From Serripes groenlandicus (lineage: Eukaryota > Mollusca > Bivalvia > Cardiida > Cardiidae): a DNA stretch of 64,000 nt. The stretch covers positions 40,715,387-40,779,386 of the forward strand of contig JASEVX010000011.1 of NCBI GenBank assembly GCA_031761405.1, given 5' to 3'. The notes below the pieces were generated by a model. It worked only from the letters and a program-made list of their open reading frames with translations. It had not been told where the DNA came from and made no database searches. Positions 23,632 to 35,129 of this stretch are shown one piece after another. The position numbers and the translations under genes are program-made. Numbering within the stretch: position 1 is the stretch's first letter; the number at the start of each line of letters is the position of its first letter.

Positions 23632-25430
23632 TGGCGACCACGACGAGACTGTCGTGCCAATAGGAGTCAGGATATGGATCCATCACTAGCCATGGCAATT
23701 TACTTACTTGGACCGGAGCTTTTGTAGCGCATTATAATTATTGCGATAACACTTTCTACTGGATGTCAGCGCCGGATTCGACGCATTTCAACATATCGTA
23801 GAACTACTGCCGCATCAATGTGGCAGGGACCCTTCTTTAGGGAGGAATCATTTTCATGCTACTCATCACTGTTGTTTTATAGTCCACTGATCATCTCGCT
23901 ATTCGCGGACTGTTGAACCCAACAGAGGATCAGTGCGGAGAAATATTCGTAGTGTTGGAAAGACGGGGGAAGACGTGCCGGGAGTGCAAATTACAAAGTG
24001 GTTTTTTTTTGTACAGAGTGTTTTTTGTATGTTTTGTGAACAGTGTTAGTTTTGTAAATAAGGATTGGAATATAATAGTGACAATGTATGTAATAATATG
24101 TATATGCCTTATGATGTAAAAGAAAAAACCCGTTAACATCATGGTTTGAATGCGAATGACGCTTATATAAATAGTACAATATCAGGTATTCGTGCAAACA
24201 CGGCAATATGTGTCCTATGTTTGTTTAGTACCTGACTTTGAACGAACTTGACCAATTTCAAACGATAAAGCCATGATCATGTTTGTTTTTTCTTATATAT
24301 AAATGCTGTATTATTGTTCAACAATCTATCAGGATATATAAGTCTTAATTTGTACGTTTAGTACGTTATTTTTTCTCTTTCTTCTTCTTTTCTCAGCTAC
24401 ATGTTTCCTACTCTGTGCTTTAATTATGTCCCTCACTTCGCACATTTTACATATTTCGTTCACTTTACCCTCACCTGCACTGCAATACATGATGTGTGAT
24501 ATGTTGTGAGAGTGAAACAAATTTGCGGGCATTTACAGGTATTTCAGCAGACTCAAATGTCTAGCCTTCTAAGGTAGCTACAGTAAGGACGTTGCCACAT
24601 CAACCTGTTGGTTACCGATAAGGGTAAGCTTAGATAAGCTAATATTAAAGTTTTCTTTCGCAAATTTCCTATTGCAGGATGAGCCCATGTTTCCACGGTA
24701 GACTGTAAACATTGATTAATAACATGTTTAATTAGTTACTTTAGTTACTATATTTGCACGGTATATTATCGAAGTGATAGTGTAGCAGCAGTTCTAGTTT
24801 AAACTTAGAAGATACGGTAGTAATGGTTTATAGTTTACCGAGGTATTGATTTAAAGTGTAGATGTTTACCCTATGTAGTTAGACTTTGTAAGATAAGGTT
24901 CCGGTTGAGTAACTATATTTACTACAGAGGTACGATCGTGTACACGTGGCTCGGGTAAAGCTGACCTTTAAACATGAATAGGTGTATTCCAAATTACTCT
25001 CCATAAATAGTGCTGAGAATAGTTTGTGCTTTGTTTTAAGCGAGTTTAAATGTATCGTGCATATTATGCATATTACCCATATTTTGCATATTACTTATAT
25101 TGTGTATATTACCTAGTTGTAACCAATTTGCGCTTATTTTCAGTGTAAAAACTGACCCTTTACCATTGTGTGACCCTTTACAATGGAGTGATCCTTAACT
25201 GCTTAATTACGACTATTGTGTGAAAACCCTAAGCCCCATTTACACCATAGCTTTATGTATATTGATTGTGTTTATCAACACAAGTGACGATTGAGATTAT
25301 ATGTACCTGTATTGTATGCCTATTGTCAGTTATTTTAGCAAAAGTGATATTTTGACTTAGTGAAAAGCAGTGATAAACTTGTTTTTTCACATTCCCCATT
25401 TACTTAGATCAGATTGTACAGTGATCAGCG
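23632..25430 (+). other. Retrotransposon leader with putative primer-binding site
   Basis: TGGCGACCACGACGAGAC begins two or three bases after the 5' LTR, the usual place for a tRNA primer site; the tRNA species was not determined. The remaining 1.8 kb has no long reading frame before gag, an unusually long leader. Confidence 0.6.
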
Positions 25431-26558
25431 ATGGCTACTTCACCAGATAGTAAAGTAGCAAAGGAGGAAATGACAGAGGAGGCGATGCTAGCTATTTTAC
25501 GGAAGAAGTACAGAGTTGAACCGTTGACCTCTACTCCTAGCAGACGGAAAACTGTTGCAGATTCGTTAGCCTTTTCAGCACCAGAACACAGCTTTGTTCA
25601 TACTTCCTCTACATCTATTCATAAGATGCTAGGGTTTTCAGGCGATGATCCACCACCAAAAGGTGATGTTTCCTTCCAGGAATGGAGATTTGAGGTCAAT
25701 TGTCTTATCAATGACCATGAAATATCTCCTAGCCAACTGGTGCAGGCAATGAGACGTTCACTTAGAGGTACTGCTAGGAAGATGCTTGTTTCTTTGGGAG
25801 AGAAGGCATCTCTAGATGATATTCTTTGTAAGCTTGACGTTATGTTTGGCGATGTATCTTCCAAAGGAATGGTAATGCAGGAGTTCTTTAACTCATCGCA
25901 GAATTCTACTGAAGGCGTTACTTCTTTCGGTTGTAGACTTGAGGGGATTCTACTAACTGCCATTGAAAATGGTCATGTACATCGGAATGCCAAGAACGAC
26001 CTGTTGCGACACAAGTTTTGGACTGGTTTGTGTTCCGAAAAGTTAAAGAGCCAGACTAGGCATAAGTACGAATCCATTGCAGACTTTAACACTCTCCTTC
26101 GGGAGATACGACAAGTTGAAAAGGAGATTTCTTTGACTACGGGTAGTATTAAACATGCTCAACATAACCCGGTTACTCTAGTACATCAGGATGCATTTGA
26201 GGAGAGACTTCAATCCATGGAAAAGAAGCTCGATTCTAAGTTCCAGAATCAGATGGAGTCCATGGAAAAGCGTCTTAATCAGACTTTGGACGATAAGTTG
26301 ACCAGAATCATGAGTAAACTGGACACTATTGGAACAACTTCTTCTGGATCGAGAAGCAGACATACACCAGATGACCAGAACGGACATAACCAGAGCGGAT
26401 ATAACCAGAACGGACATAACCAGAACGGACATAACCAGAACGGCGCTGGGCAGCGTAATAACGACCAGGGTAATAGGCCTCGCTGGAAAAATAGATGGCG
26501 TGGTAATCCGGATCAGACCCAGCAATCACATGAAGGAAAACACCAAGCGTCAAACTGA
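25431..26558 (+). CDS. gag: Retrotransposon Gag
   Basis: 375 codons, intact. The N-terminal half contains a capsid-like helical region (about residues 70-220, with FQEWRFEVNCLIND and LRHKFWTGLCSEKLK) that resembles the Gag fold seen in Ty3/gypsy and in domesticated PNMA/Arc-type proteins. A coiled-coil-like stretch follows at about 250-300 (EERLQSMEKKLDSKFQNQM). The C-terminus is a short run of GHNQN-type pentapeptide repeats then an Arg/Trp-rich basic tail. No CCHC zinc knuckle is visible, so RNA binding would rest on the basic tail. It overlaps the next frame by about 25 nt in the -1 direction. Confidence 0.85.
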   Translation: MATSPDSKVAKEEMTEEAMLAILRKKYRVEPLTSTPSRRKTVADSLAFSAPEHSFVHTSSTSIHKMLGFSGDDPPPKGDVSFQEWRFEVNCLINDHEISPSQLVQAMRRSLRGTARKMLVSLGEKASLDDILCKLDVMFGDVSSKGMVMQEFFNSSQNSTEGVTSFGCRLEGILLTAIENGHVHRNAKNDLLRHKFWTGLCSEKLKSQTRHKYESIADFNTLLREIRQVEKEISLTTGSIKHAQHNPVTLVHQDAFEERLQSMEKKLDSKFQNQMESMEKRLNQTLDDKLTRIMSKLDTIGTTSSGSRSRHTPDDQNGHNQSGYNQNGHNQNGHNQNGAGQRNNDQGNRPRWKNRWRGNPDQTQQSHEGKHQASN

Positions 26559-27585
26559 CAACCACCTCTGACAATCGTCGGTCGGGGGTTGGTGATATTA
26601 AGAAAGGCCAAAACCTTAAGGATAGACTTGTTGGCCCTAGCAACACGCATGAGATATTTTTCAACAATGTTCGTGTTAGCGCATTAATTGATAGTGGAGC
26701 GATGGTAACCACTGTATTTAACTTGTTTTACAAAGCTCTTGCTAACAAACCACCACTACTGGACATTAGTAACTTGGGTATAGACATTTCAATTGCAGAT
26801 GGATCTTTGCTAGCAGTAAATGGGTATATTGAGACTTATATTCGTATCCCTTTTTTAGCCGATTTAGAAGTTCCCGTACCTGTCATTGTTGTGCCTGATA
26901 CTAGTTTTGGAAGTATTTGCCCTGTAGTTATTGGTACAAACGTTATACGTCGGTGTAAGTCTATCGCAGAAACCGATAACGTTGGTAATATTCCCGAGGT
27001 ATGGTCGGTTGCTTTTACAGCCCTTACATGTAATCCGTTTGTGGTACGTTCCACGAACAAGCGCATCATTACTGTTGGACCATACGAGTCCTTGAATCTA
27101 AATGGTATTACCCGCGGTTGCAATACTCTTGCTGGGTCCGTTGTAACCGAAAACTGTATTGATTCGACTACTGGTTTCATTGTGAAACCACATGTTGTCA
27201 AACTACCACCAACAGGAGATTGTGTTAAGGTGCCTGTGCACATATGTAATATGACTGCGAAACCAATTCATATTCGTCCTAAGTCTCTTATTTGTCATTT
27301 AAATGAAGTAAATGTGGTTGATAACCTGACTTCATGTTTAAAGTCGGATGGTAAGGGAAGCCAGTCTGATAATCTATCAAAAGTTGCGGACGAAATTGGT
27401 GTGTCTATAGAGAGTGACAACCTTTCACCCGAACAACTCTTTCGCTTGAAGACAATCATTTGTAAATGGAAACATGTTTTTTCAACAGGTACCACCGATA
27501 TCGGACGGACTGATTTAGTCAAGCATAAAATCGTACTTGACGATGATATCCCTTTTAAGGACCCCTATCGGAAAATCCCCCAGCA
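26534..27585 (+). CDS. pol: Retrotransposon Pol, protease segment
   Basis: Open in the -1 frame relative to gag from just after a stop at 26531-26533. The aspartic protease active site appears as ALIDSGAMVTTVF around 26679-26717, with a downstream hydrophobic stretch ending VIGTNVI as expected for a retropepsin flap/core. No ATG is needed if it is reached by -1 frameshifting in the overlap (26534-26558), where GGAAAAC occurs; this mechanism is inferred. The frame continues to the edge of the reverse transcriptase domain and runs out at 27625 because of a frame change in a C run near 27577-27582. Confidence 0.8.
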
Positions 27586-29193
27586 ATGTACGAGGAGGTC
27601 AGACAACACTTGCGGGAAATGTTAGATTGTGGTGCTATTCGCGAGTCTGATAGTCCCTACTCTTCCAATGTTGTTCTAGTCCGCAAGAAAGATAACTCGC
27701 TCCGTTTCTGCATTGACCACAGAAAATTAAACAGTAGGACCAGGAAGGATGCGTATATGTTACCACGTTTTGACGACGCAGTCGATGTCCTGTATGGAGC
27801 GAAATATTTCTCAAAATTGGATCTCCGTTCGTCTTATTGGCAAGTAGAAGTAGAGGAAGGAGACAAACACAAAACGGCATTTTCTGTTGGTAATCTCGGA
27901 TTTTACGAGTGCAATAGAATGAGTTTTGGACTTTGTAATGCCCCAGTCACATTTCAACGTCTTATGGAGAAATGCATGGGCGATTTACTGCTGAAAGAAT
28001 GTCTAATAATCATAGACGACATCCTTATTTTTTCCAGAACATTTGAAGAGCACATAGAGCGCCTAGAATCTGTTTGTAGTCGACTAGCTACTCACAAACT
28101 GAAGCTCAAACCCTCGAAATGCGAGTTTTTCAAGTCGTCTATTTCTTATCTAGGGCATGTTGTATCACAAAATGGTATTGAAGCAGATCCTGCAAAGACC
28201 GAAGTTATTAAGAATTGGCCAACCCCTAGGAATGTTAAGGCGGTGCGGTCTTTTCTTGGCTTTGCAGGGTACTACCGTCGTTTTGTAAAAGACTTCGCAA
28301 AGGTAGCAAAGCCTCTCAACATTTTGCTCGAGGGTCACGGTCTGAACAAGATCAAAGATGGCTGTCGGAGGAAGAAAAAATGCAAACAGGCAACACCTTG
28401 GATTTGGGGTGATCAGCAGGAGTTAGCATTTAATACGCTGAAACAGAAACTTTCAGAACCTCCTATACTTGCCATTGCTAATTATGACTTACCGTTTAAG
28501 TTACATACTGACGCCAGCGGCCTAGGACTTGGAGCTGTTCTATACCAAAACCATGACGGAAGAGATCGCGTCATAGCCTACGCAAGTCGAGGTTTAAGAC
28601 CAAGTGAGAGGAATTATCCTGCACATAAACTGGAATTCCTTGCGTTGAAATGGGCAGTAACGGACAAACTTCATGACTATCTTTATGGTACGTCATTTGA
28701 AGTCGTAACGGATAACAATCCCTTACTATATGTCATGACAACTGCAAAGCTGGATGCAACTGGTCATAGATGGGTTGCAGCTCTTTCCAATTACAATTTC
28801 AGCATTTCTTATAGGCCTGGTGCACAAAATGCTGACGCCGACGCCCTTTCCCGGATGCCGAGTCTCTTTGGATATGTGGTAAAAGCTAATTGCCATGCCG
28901 CTACTGCGGATGTCAGCCTTATTGGATCGCTCGCTGGAGACACAACATCTCATTCTGCAGATGATGATGTTGCGCCTTCAGGAAAGTTCCCCACAATTGA
29001 CTGGAAAGTCGAACAACAGCTTGATGAGACCATTTCTCTCGTTTCTGACGCCATTGATCGCGGTTTTCGTCCGACGAAGGAGGAAATACTCAAAACCCCT
29101 GTATCAGCACAGTGTATTTTTAAACAATACCACCGCCTTTTCAAAGATGTGGGGTATTGTACAGGAACGCGGTCATTGACGGTCAGAAAGTAA
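27586..29193 (+). pseudogene. pol: Retrotransposon Pol, reverse transcriptase and RNase H segment
   Basis: 535 codons in a frame one base away from the protease frame. It contains RT motifs LRFCIDHRKLN, FSKLDLRSSYWQV, MSFGLCNAPVTFQ and the catalytic IIIDDILIF, then the thumb and connection FLGFAGYYRRFV, then RNase H with LHTDASGLGLGAVL and DADALSRMP. The catalytic box has Ile where most families have Tyr or Phe before xDD. The segment loses frame near 29155, in a G run, before the integrase zinc-binding part. Broken only by frame: the domains themselves look intact. Confidence 0.88.
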
Positions 29194-29393
29194 AACAACT
29201 CGTCCTCCCTGAATCTCATCGGAATGAAGCATTTAAGGGTATTCATATTGACGTTGGTCATCCTGGCAACGAGAAAACATTATGGCTTGCTCGTCAAAGA
29301 TTTTACTGGCCGGGTATGGAAAATGAACTAAATCAGAGTCGAAACATGCAACCGATGTGTACGGCGGAAAACACCAGTGAGGAACATGGCTGA
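29157..29393 (+). pseudogene. pol: Retrotransposon Pol, integrase zinc-binding segment
   Basis: A short third frame carrying the His half of the integrase HHCC finger (LPESHRNEAFKGIHIDVGHPG) and FYWPGM. The matching Cys pair (TCNRC) is in the next frame from 29344, so a further one-base change lies near 29333-29341. Confidence 0.8.
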
Positions 29394-30663
29394 ACTTATG
29401 CTTATCAACACCTCAAGACCAATGCAGCTCGTGTGTATGGATTTTCTTGGACTGGAGCGGTCTAAAGGAGGATATGAGAACATCCTAGTCATAACAGACC
29501 ACTTTACGCGATTTTCGAAAGCAGTTCCGACGAAAAACCAGACAGCACAAACAACAGCCAAAGCATTATACGATCACTTCATCGTCAATTTCTCTTTTCC
29601 GGAACAGCTACACAGCGACCAAGGCCGGAACTTTGAAAGCAATGTCATAAAAGAGCTATGCAAAATTGTCGATGTTCGAAAAACTCGAACAACCCCATAT
29701 CACCCCATGGGAAATGGAAGTGCGGAGAGATTTAACAGAACCCTTCTCAGAATGCTTGGTACGCTTGAGGAATCCCAGAAAACTGACTGGAAGTCCCATG
29801 TAGGTCCTCTTGTTCATGCCTATAATGCAACTAAGAACGAGGCTACAGGCTATTCGCCACACTATCTACTTTTCGGATGGCATCCCCGTCTTTCTGTAGA
29901 CGCATTCTTAGGAATCACGCCTGACGAAAGTAATAGCGGCAGCCCTACGGACTACATTGCTCGACTCAAGCAAAGAATGAGTCAAGCCTACCGCACCGCA
30001 TCTGAGACCGCACAGAGAAATGCCACAGACAACAAGGTACGGTACGACCGAAAAATAAAGGAAAACCGGTTAGAAGTTGGTGACACTGTACTTGTGAGGA
30101 AAGCGCATCGCACAGGAAAATGTAAGTTGGCAGATGTTTGGGAGGCAGAGCCGTATGTCATAACTGATATACCCGACGCTGCTGTTCCGGTGTACCGTTT
30201 ACGGTTGCTTAACAGCAAAGGACCCACCAGAACTCTGCATCGCAATATGCTTCTTCCATTCAACTGCATACCGTCTACTGATGAAGCTGCGATTACGTCA
30301 GGAAAAGCGAAGCTGAGCCGAAAGGAACCAGCAAGGAAAGCTTTTCCGGTGCCCCAATCTGATACGGATTCGGATTCCGACTCATCATCACATTCTGACA
30401 ACAGTGATCGGTACATTATACCACAGAGACGTACAGTAGCACAGACTCGGGCTCGCGACCCGACGACTGAGCATCACTCTCCAGCTGGCGACATGGCCCC
30501 TGTAAATCATTGTCATACGGAAAATGATCAGTCATATTTTACCCCTATTCCTGAAAGACTTTTTGTACCTGTGGCCGAACCGGTCCGCAGATCCACAAGA
30601 TCTAGTAAGCCCCCTGACAGATACGGAGAATGGGCTTGTTCCCAAAACGTTTATTTTGTTTAG
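29377..30663 (+). pseudogene. pol: Retrotransposon Pol, integrase catalytic core and C-terminal tail
   Basis: 428 codons to the end of pol. The DDE triad is visible: Asp in VCMDFLG, Asp in HSDQGRNF and Glu in GSAERFNRTL. A C-terminal module follows with WEAEPYVI and RTLHRNMLLPF, then a Ser/Asp-rich tail of about 130 residues containing RRSTRSSKPPDRYG. No envelope frame follows. The piece is open but out of frame with the upstream Pol segments. Confidence 0.88.
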
Positions 30664-30837
30664 AATGTTTTTTAACTAGATTTAGTAAGTTGTAGTTTTG
30701 TAAATCAAATTTGTCATGTTTAGTAAATAGCTTTTGTAATTCATGTATTTCATGTGAAGTAGTCTTTGTAATTCATGTATAACATTTTAACTAATAATAA
30801 TTATGTCTTTGTAGAAATGTCGGGAGCCATTTTACTT

Positions 30838-30849
30838 TGCAGGGGAGTA
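30838..30849 (+). promoter_or_regulatory. Polypurine tract
   Basis: TGCAGGGGAGTA lies immediately before the 3' LTR; AGGGGAG is the expected plus-strand priming site. Confidence 0.75.
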
Positions 30850-31330
30850 TGTAACCAAGGTACATGTAGAGAGTATTTTTCCTACATGTACACTGCTCAT
30901 GCATAATTAGCTGGGCTTGTGTGATTACAATGAGAATCAGTGAATGTTAGTGAGCAGATATCACCTAACATAACCCAGCATGCACTCTAACAATCCCTCT
31001 TTTCCCGCTCTTCTTCATACACTTAGACATTCTTATGTTAATTCCGAAAGGACGAGGAATGATATGTGGAGAGCTTTACTTTTCTCTATTTCTCTATGAA
31101 ACTCGATTATCCTGGTACGTGTCTTTTCTACTACTTTTGTTATATATGTTTATATTCGCTTGCTCCTTTTCTGTTAATGATAATTGTATTTAGAATTCAA
31201 CTTGTTATATCCATCACTTTATTCATTCTATATTTCATTACAGACTCCATTTGTATATTATCAACACGACAGTAAAATTATACAACCCACCAAGGAGTAT
31301 TAGTCTTAAATCCCCTGGACCTGGGTTACA
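30850..31330 (+). repeat. 3' LTR
   Basis: Matches the 5' LTR by eye, from TGTAACCAAGG to CTGGGTTACA. Both LTRs contain the same 69-codon open frame (23366 and 31066), which is hydrophobic and has no recognisable domain; it is not counted as a gene. Confidence 0.92.
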
Positions 31331-31778
31331 CTTCTCTCGTTTTTTATGTTTAACTTACTTGTCATATTGTTTTTGTTTTAATTGCCGGATTTAGTTTCGA
31401 ACATATATAATCTTTATTAATGGTTTTACTTAAGCACTCAAAATGAGCTTTGATGTCAACGGGCATTAAATCATTCGCTCCCGGAAGTCAAACCTAGCGT
31501 TAGTATCACACGTGCTCCAGGAAAACCAACGTATGGAAAAAGACCTGCCCGCATATCCATAAATATTTAAATCTATTGTTTTACAAAGCTTTCTTGATTA
31601 TTGTGCGAATAGTGCAGAGCAAGATCATACAGGACGGATGCGATGTCTGATTTGGATCTTCATTTGGCAAAGATACCTTAATATCGGTTTTCGCAGAGCA
31701 TCCATCACATACAGATATCCTTGCTCATCCAAGTTATCTTCTTTATATGAACTGTGTTTGTCAGAATTGTATTGTATA

Positions 31779-32039
31779 TGAGCCGTTTCACGAGAAAACC
31801 AACATTGCGGACTCTGCCTAATATTTCCACCCGGATCAGCATTAGCATGCCGCGCAGGCTAACCCGGACAGAGAGTTTTCGCCTCCTGTGGATTCTGTTT
31901 CAGGAATCATTACTCTATACCTCTATCCCAATGAGACGGAATTTGTCGGACCGGATTAGCATGCTCGGACTGCACAGGCTGATCTGGGTCAGTACAATAC
32001 GCAGAGTTCATCATGTTGGTTTTCTCGTGGAACAGTTCA
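31779..32039. mobile_element. MITE-1 copy
   Basis: About 261 bp from TGAGCCGTTTCACGAGAAAA to CGTGGAACAGTTCA, flanked by TA. The interior carries the CCTCCTGTGGATTCTG and ACCCGGATCAGC motifs shared with the HES-linked copies. 31331-31778 shows nothing recognisable. Confidence 0.8.
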
Positions 32040-32106
32040 TATATATTTTTATTTCAATAGATTACTGATATATTTCAGTGGATTGTTTCTCTATAAACAC
32101 ACTGTT

Positions 32107-32400
32107 TCAACAGTGAGAGTCAAGCCCCGGTAGCGACGCGGGATGTCAGTCTAGGGGTTGTTGGTTCGAATCCCGGCTCGGCCAACTTTCATTCCGAGGA
32201 TTGACAAAGGTCAATGCGACAGGCGTCTTCGTCGTCCACCAATTGGCTAAGTCTATGTTGAAAAGCAGCCAGTTGCTTGGGAAGATTGTTGTGTGGAGTA
32301 CTGGTGTGAGAAAACCAGGAATTGCATGAGTAGGTGAACTGGCCGCCGTGATATAATTGAAAAATTGTTAAAAACGGCGTTAAACCCCAATCAATCAATC
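32107..32400 (+). mobile_element. tRNA-derived SINE with AATC tail
   Basis: The head has a B box GGTTCGAATCC at about 32163; the body contains GCAGCCAGTTGCTTGG and GGTGAACTGGCCGCC; it ends AACGGCGTTAAACCCCAAT and (AATC)n. This head-body-tail structure is common in bivalve SINEs. Related pieces: 22245, 35395 and the minus-strand copies at 35866 and 36913. Confidence 0.8.
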
Positions 32401-32730
32401 TCAATTGATAATGTCCACTGTTTGCTCCGTTTTCATCCAGTCTCAACACATTCCTCGGTAAGTGAAAGCATGACATGAACAGGACAGAAAAGTTATCTGT
32501 TAAGATTGGGTTGGTTGTTTTTTGTTGTTGTATCTGCACGGGGTTTTACAAATGTTCACCAGTTATATCACGGCGTTTCCTGGGAAAGTAACCAGTAGGC
32601 CTACTACTGGTCCATTTATCCTGACACCAGCGAGTCAGTCGTAATGCTAACCCCACAATCCTGGTCAAGCCATAACTAGCATTTGTTTAGAAGGAAGATA
32701 CTGATAATCCCTATCATTAAAGAGCTTTTC

Positions 32731-32970
32731 CACCTCGATGGTGTAGTGGTAGTAGAGTGTCCGCCCCAGTAGCGGTAGGGGTCGCGGGTTCATACCCAAT
32801 ACTTAAAAATGGTGGATATGGCTGCCCTCCTTCTTGCCCAGGGCTGTGGATAAAGAATTACGACAGACTGGCTGGTTTCAGGATAAATGGATAATTAGTT
32901 CTGGTAACTAACCTAGGAAACGATGTGATATCTGAACAATTGCTTAAACCTGAGTTAAACACATAACAAT
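32731..32970 (+). mobile_element. Second tRNA-derived SINE family
   Basis: A-box-like TGGTGTAGTGGTAGTAGAG and B-box-like GGGTTCATACCC head, followed by a body with CTTGCCCAGGGCTGTGG and ending TGAGTTAAACACATAACAAT. It differs in body and tail from the SINE at 32107. Confidence 0.7.
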
Positions 32971-33356
32971 AAATCACTAGAGAGCTGCAGTGGAATCGCT
33001 TTAACTCGATCATAGTAAATTTCGAATACTTCTTTTAACTCGAACAGTTTCTCGGAACATGTCTGTCTATTGAAAAACAGTGAAGCAGCAATTTTGATAC
33101 TAGCAATCAGAACTACTGATGTGCTGTTATCTTGATATCAATTTTTCACTGGGTTTCTTTTTCGACACAAACACTTAATAATGAAAATAGTGAATTACGA
33201 AACTGTTAATGAAAAAAAAGAAGCGATTTAAGCACACATCCAGCGATGACTCGAGCACGCCGATAAATCGAAGTAATTTATTAATCCCTTTCGAGTTCGA
33301 GTTATCGCGATTCCACTGTATTTCCACTGTTAGTGTTCACTCAGTGAAAACACATT

Positions 33357-33610
33357 TGAGCCGATCCACGAAAAAACAAACATTATGGACTCTGTGTAAT
33401 GTATCGACCCAGAGCAGCCTGCACAGTCCATGCAGGCTAATCCGGGCCGACACATTCTGTCTCAGGGGAATATAGGTATAGATTAATTATTTACAATCCA
33501 CAGGAGGCGGAAAGTGTCTGTCCGGGTTAGCCTGCGCGGCATTCTTAGGCTGATCCGGATCGATACTTTACAGAGAGTTTACAATGTTGGTTTTCTCATG
33601 GGACGGCTCA
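33357..33610. mobile_element. MITE-1 copy
   Basis: About 254 bp with ends TGAGCCGATCCACGA and CATGGGACGGCTCA and an interior with CAGTCCATGCAGGCTAATCC and CCACAGGAGGCGGAAAG. Confidence 0.78.
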
Positions 33611-35080
33611 TTTCCGTCTCGAACCATTGTGTCTTTTTGGGGAAAAGTTTTCAAAACCTGATCAAATTGATGATCTGGCTCTACACAAGGCGGAAATTAC
33701 CTATGATTGGTTCACCGAAATTTATTAGATGATCATGGAACAAGGGTGTAGTAACACGGACGTAACATCATCAACATTTTTTTTTGTTTTTTTTTTCCAA
33801 AGCAAATATAAATATATCAACACATAAATAAATATCAATTTTTATCACAACACATGCGAATAGATAAAAAATTTACTTAATTTATATAAAAACATATATA
33901 CAACATAAAATGACAGGATTTCTAAAATCATTTTGAAGCTTTAACTTTTTATTGTAATGCCATCTCTTTTCTACCTAAGCTTTCATGATGCAGAATTCAG
34001 ATAATTGAAATTATTGTGAGAGAGGCAGACACTGTTGGCTTTGAACAGATTCTTCTTGTTCTCATAATGTTTTCAGTCTGCATCTTATGTTTTGGAAGTG
34101 AGAATACTTTCAACCAATCAGAAGCTGGTGGTTACAGACTGGACACGTCAAAAAATACACTTTGACTCCGTTCTACATTCCTCGAAGCGAGTTGTAATTG
34201 GATTTTTATAATAATAAATACACGACAATATAAACATTAAATCAAAATCTCGCTTTAACGACATTCCACATTAGACGATCTCCTTATTGTGTCTTTTCAG
34301 AGCAAGCACTAAAGATCAGACAAGTGTTCGTGCTTATACACAATCTACGCTTTCTTCAAAAAGGCCAAGAAAAATATGATGCGTTTACCGATTTGGGGTC
34401 TTATTGTATCTCTGTAAGTTGACGTAAATCTAATGAGGCTTCACTTCGAGCTTTTTCTCAAAAGAATCAGCTATGACAGCATTTCGTGTAGACGAACAAT
34501 GACGACTTTGGAGAGACAGTGCGGATGCTAAAGCTCGTCTAAGTATTCACTGTACGCAGATGCATTAAGATGCGTAAAGCAATTTGGAATGTTAATGACA
34601 TCATTAAAGTTATATTGGTATAAAACAAGTTTTTTACTATGCTTCCAGTTTTTTGTCAGAAGATGCACTTAGGTAGCATACATCCGAACGGTGAAGACTC
34701 TGGTGAGAGCCTGTGTCAAATCGCTAGCAGTGGCTCATATATATATACATCATACAAGAAATAGTTCTCATCGCGTATCTCAAATTCCTCGTACCGTAGA
34801 TTCCGTAATATCGTTTATGTTAAGTCGATGGTGAAATATACCGTAAAGCTATTTATAGTTAAGCATGTATTTACAGCTGCAATTTGAGGAACTTCGGGCG
34901 TCATTTCAGGCAGTTTTAATAACACCCTAGTGTTTTTGTGTTTACTTGCACAACCCGTAACTGTAATTTAATGGTCTATGATGAATAAAAACCGCTGTGT
35001 ATTCCAACAAAATAGTGCATCTCTGCCTGGGTTATATAACCGTCACCTGGAATAGAAAAGGTAAAATACGGTAAATAACA
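33611..35080. other. No gene; one decayed MITE-3 remnant
   Basis: Poly-T rich near 33777-33797 and otherwise AT-rich without genes. At about 34572-34730, GTAAAGCAATTTGGAATG, TTTTTTGTCAGAAGATGC and CGAACGGTGAAGA follow the order of MITE-3, so it is probably a diverged copy outside any HES unit. Confidence 0.5.
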
Positions 35081-35090
35081 TATTAATTAT

Positions 35091-35129
<39 letters not shown>

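Larger units (their letters stand above)
23150..31330 (+). mobile_element. Full-length Ty3/gypsy-type LTR retrotransposon
   Basis: 8.2 kb with two matching LTRs of about 480 bp, a primer-binding-type site, an 1.8-kb leader, gag, a pol region in order protease, reverse transcriptase, RNase H, integrase, a polypurine tract and no envelope gene. The domain order is that of Ty3/gypsy. The LTRs look identical by eye over their length, so insertion was recent. pol is interrupted by three frame changes at about 27580, 29155 and 29335, so this copy as written cannot make complete Pol. Confidence 0.95.

Noticed and set aside
26178..26712. Antisense frames across gag and pol
   Set aside because: Shadows of the retrotransposon coding frames; no independent motifs.
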